Of a stretch of 33,663 bases of DNA, positions 32,365-33,663 are shown in pieces. The notes beneath the pieces were generated by a model, which made no database searches, was not told the DNA's origin, and saw only the letters and a program-made list of their open reading frames with translations. The stretch covers positions 1 through 33,663 of the forward strand of contig JANYLL010000373.1 of assembly GCA_025357895.1 (NCBI GenBank), read 5' to 3'. Source of the stretch: Ignavibacteriota bacterium (GTDB lineage Bacteria; Bacteroidota; Ignavibacteria; Palsa-1295). Each line of letters begins with the position of its first letter. Positions within the stretch are counted from its first letter, which is position 1. Made by a program: the position numbers and the translations under genes.

Positions 32365-33663
32365 TTAATGAACTTCCTTAAATATTTCTTGATAGTGAAG
32401 ATATTTTTGTTCAGCAAGTTTTTCGAAGAGCTGCAAGCTAACAACAGACGTATCCGGTATAATATTGGCAATTTTTTCTCGACCATTCTTCCAGATTGTA
32501 TATGCTTTAGAAAGTGCCCCTGTTCTGTAAAGGTAAGATGAATACATATAAAGTCGAGAAACAGTAAAGGCATAATCATTGGAATCACTCGGCTCAATTG
32601 AATAGAGCAAGTCATACTTATTCCCTTCCGGTTCGATGCTATAAATATCACTAAGCGCTTTCTGAACCGCCGGAACATTTTTTGCACTGCCAAAAAAATA
32701 TCGATGCGTGAATGCACTAATAAAATAGGAATCGCCGAGTTCTAATTTTATAGCTTCTTCCCATTCGTCAGATGCTTTTCGAAGGTCTCCGGTTGTCATC
32801 GCGATCACATCGCCTCGAAGCAAATGCAACGCCGCCTTGTTTTTTATTTCTTGTGCAGCAGTAGTAGTATCGAGAACTTCAAGTGCACCCTGAAAGTTTT
32901 TTAAATGAAGCAAAGATTGAACTCTGCCCTGAATTGCTCTTCCCCTTCCGCTTTCATTTACTACAATTTCATAAATACTATCAGCAAGTTTATAATTTTT
33001 GTTTTTAAATTCTTCGTCTGCCTTTTTTAACAATTTGCCAATTCTGCGAATACATGGCTGTTGAACAATAGATGTCCGCATAAAATAATAGTTCATCCGA
33101 AGTGAATCGTAATAATTCATAGGCGTTTCGAATTCAGTCATTAATGTTTTTTTCCATTCTCTATCAAACTCTGATAATGGCTTATTATAGACTGTTTCAA
33201 AATCTCTTTCCCTATATACTTTCAGAAATTTTTCAGCGCCATGTTTCTGAATAAGATATTTTGAGAATGAACCGGCGAGCACATAACTCTGAGAGGGAGC
33301 CGCAGAAAGAAACCCTGATGGCTGCATAACCTGTTGCACTCCGTCTGCGAGTTTTAATTGCAACATGCGCGCTGAATATTCATCGACAGCACGTATTCCA
33401 TCGTAATCATCTTCAATTGCAACGGCAGCACCTTCGGTCAGTCCTGTGCTCCAGCTAATATCGAATGGAAAACTTCCATAACTCGCCAGCATAATATGCG
33501 CCATTTCATGTTTTAACGAATGAAGATTTTGTTTGGTAATATAAACTGAGCGTTTCCATGGCTTAGAAATACTTGCTTCACGTGTCCCAACAAATTGATA
33601 TAATTCCTCAGATGTCGGGAACATATAGATATCTAATCCGGGTAATGATTTAATACCGTAAAC
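32365..33663 (-). CDS. Metallopeptidase-like protein with helical repeat tail (5' end outside window)
   Basis: A zincin-type protein truncated by the window edge. The frame is open through the last 13 codons beyond the first internal ATG (33624), with no stop, so the true start lies outside. Counting from that ATG, HEMAH (39-43) with E64 in STGLTEGAAVAIE fits a gluzincin active site of the peptidase MA-like type. After about residue 175 the protein is helical, with TPR-like pairs (ADEEFKNKNYKLADSIYEIV; LLHLKNFQGALEVLD; DLRKASDEWEEAI). The cell location is not visible because the N-terminus is missing; many relatives are exported. Its substrate is unknown. A 99-bp gap precedes bshA. Confidence 0.7.
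   Translation of the reverse strand, partial: VYGIKSLPGLDIYMFPTSEELYQFVGTREASISKPWKRSVYITKQNLHSLKHEMAHIMLASYGSFPFDISWSTGLTEGAAVAIEDDYDGIRAVDEYSARMLQLKLADGVQQVMQPSGFLSAAPSQSYVLAGSFSKYLIQKHGAEKFLKVYRERDFETVYNKPLSEFDREWKKTLMTEFETPMNYYDSLRMNYYFMRTSIVQQPCIRRIGKLLKKADEEFKNKNYKLADSIYEIVVNESGRGRAIQGRVQSLLHLKNFQGALEVLDTTTAAQEIKNKAALHLLRGDVIAMTTGDLRKASDEWEEAIKLELGDSYFISAFTHRYFFGSAKNVPAVQKALSDIYSIEPEGNKYDLLYSIEPSDSNDYAFTVSRLYMYSSYLYRTGALSKAYTIWKNGREKIANIIPDTSVVSLQLFEKLAEQKYLHYQEIFKEVH

Overview
The window looks like a chromosomal segment of a Bacteroidota/Chlorobi-group (FCB) bacterium. Five long secreted proteins carry signal peptides, and four of them end in recognisable type IX secretion (T9SS) sorting domains; the fifth has a divergent one. 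A bshA gene points to bacillithiol use. PurS and PurQ are separate proteins, and several genes start without a Shine-Dalgarno sequence. My guess, from memory of genome style only, is a Kapabacteria/Ignavibacteria-like lineage. No marker gene here proves this. GC content is moderate to low by eye.

Region 1 (1-7.3 kb) is mostly housekeeping and mostly on the + strand. It holds phosphatidylserine synthase, a convergent YgjP-type metallopeptidase, purS-purQ, a 43-residue membrane peptide, two TatA-family genes, a conserved protein of unknown function (- strand) behind a tRNA-Ser(UGA), a class V aminotransferase, MTA/SAH nucleosidase and kbl. A palindromic repeat separates kbl from the long - strand block.

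Region 2 (7.3-21.8 kb, - strand) holds comEC and, upstream of it, four large exported proteins (712, 709, 1395 and 1087 residues). All four share an IgGFc-binding-protein-like N-terminal domain with a common signature (DLTGS, GH.R, SRDHL.E..PP..WG). The 712 and 709 genes are a recent tandem duplication. The two larger ones add NFG-type Ig-like repeats. They look like a cell-surface or matrix protein family exported by T9SS.

Region 3 (21.9-33.7 kb, - strand) holds dtd, prmC, three GT4 glycosyltransferases (one is BshA), a GH172/DUF2961 secreted protein, a polytopic GT-C-type protein, a SAM methyltransferase and a 5'-truncated metallopeptidase with a helical repeat tail. Most of this resembles surface polysaccharide or glycolipid synthesis.

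The most unusual pattern cuts across the regions. At least six loci carry short degenerate tandem repeats that all have a 7-bp period but use different heptamers (AAAGTCA, GACTAAC, TGGGGTT, CATCGAC, CTATCAG types). Most sit at gene ends, two are folded into palindromes, and one three-unit array lies in frame inside prmC. They resemble the heptameric STRR repeats known from cyanobacteria. No gap between genes exceeds 300 bases.
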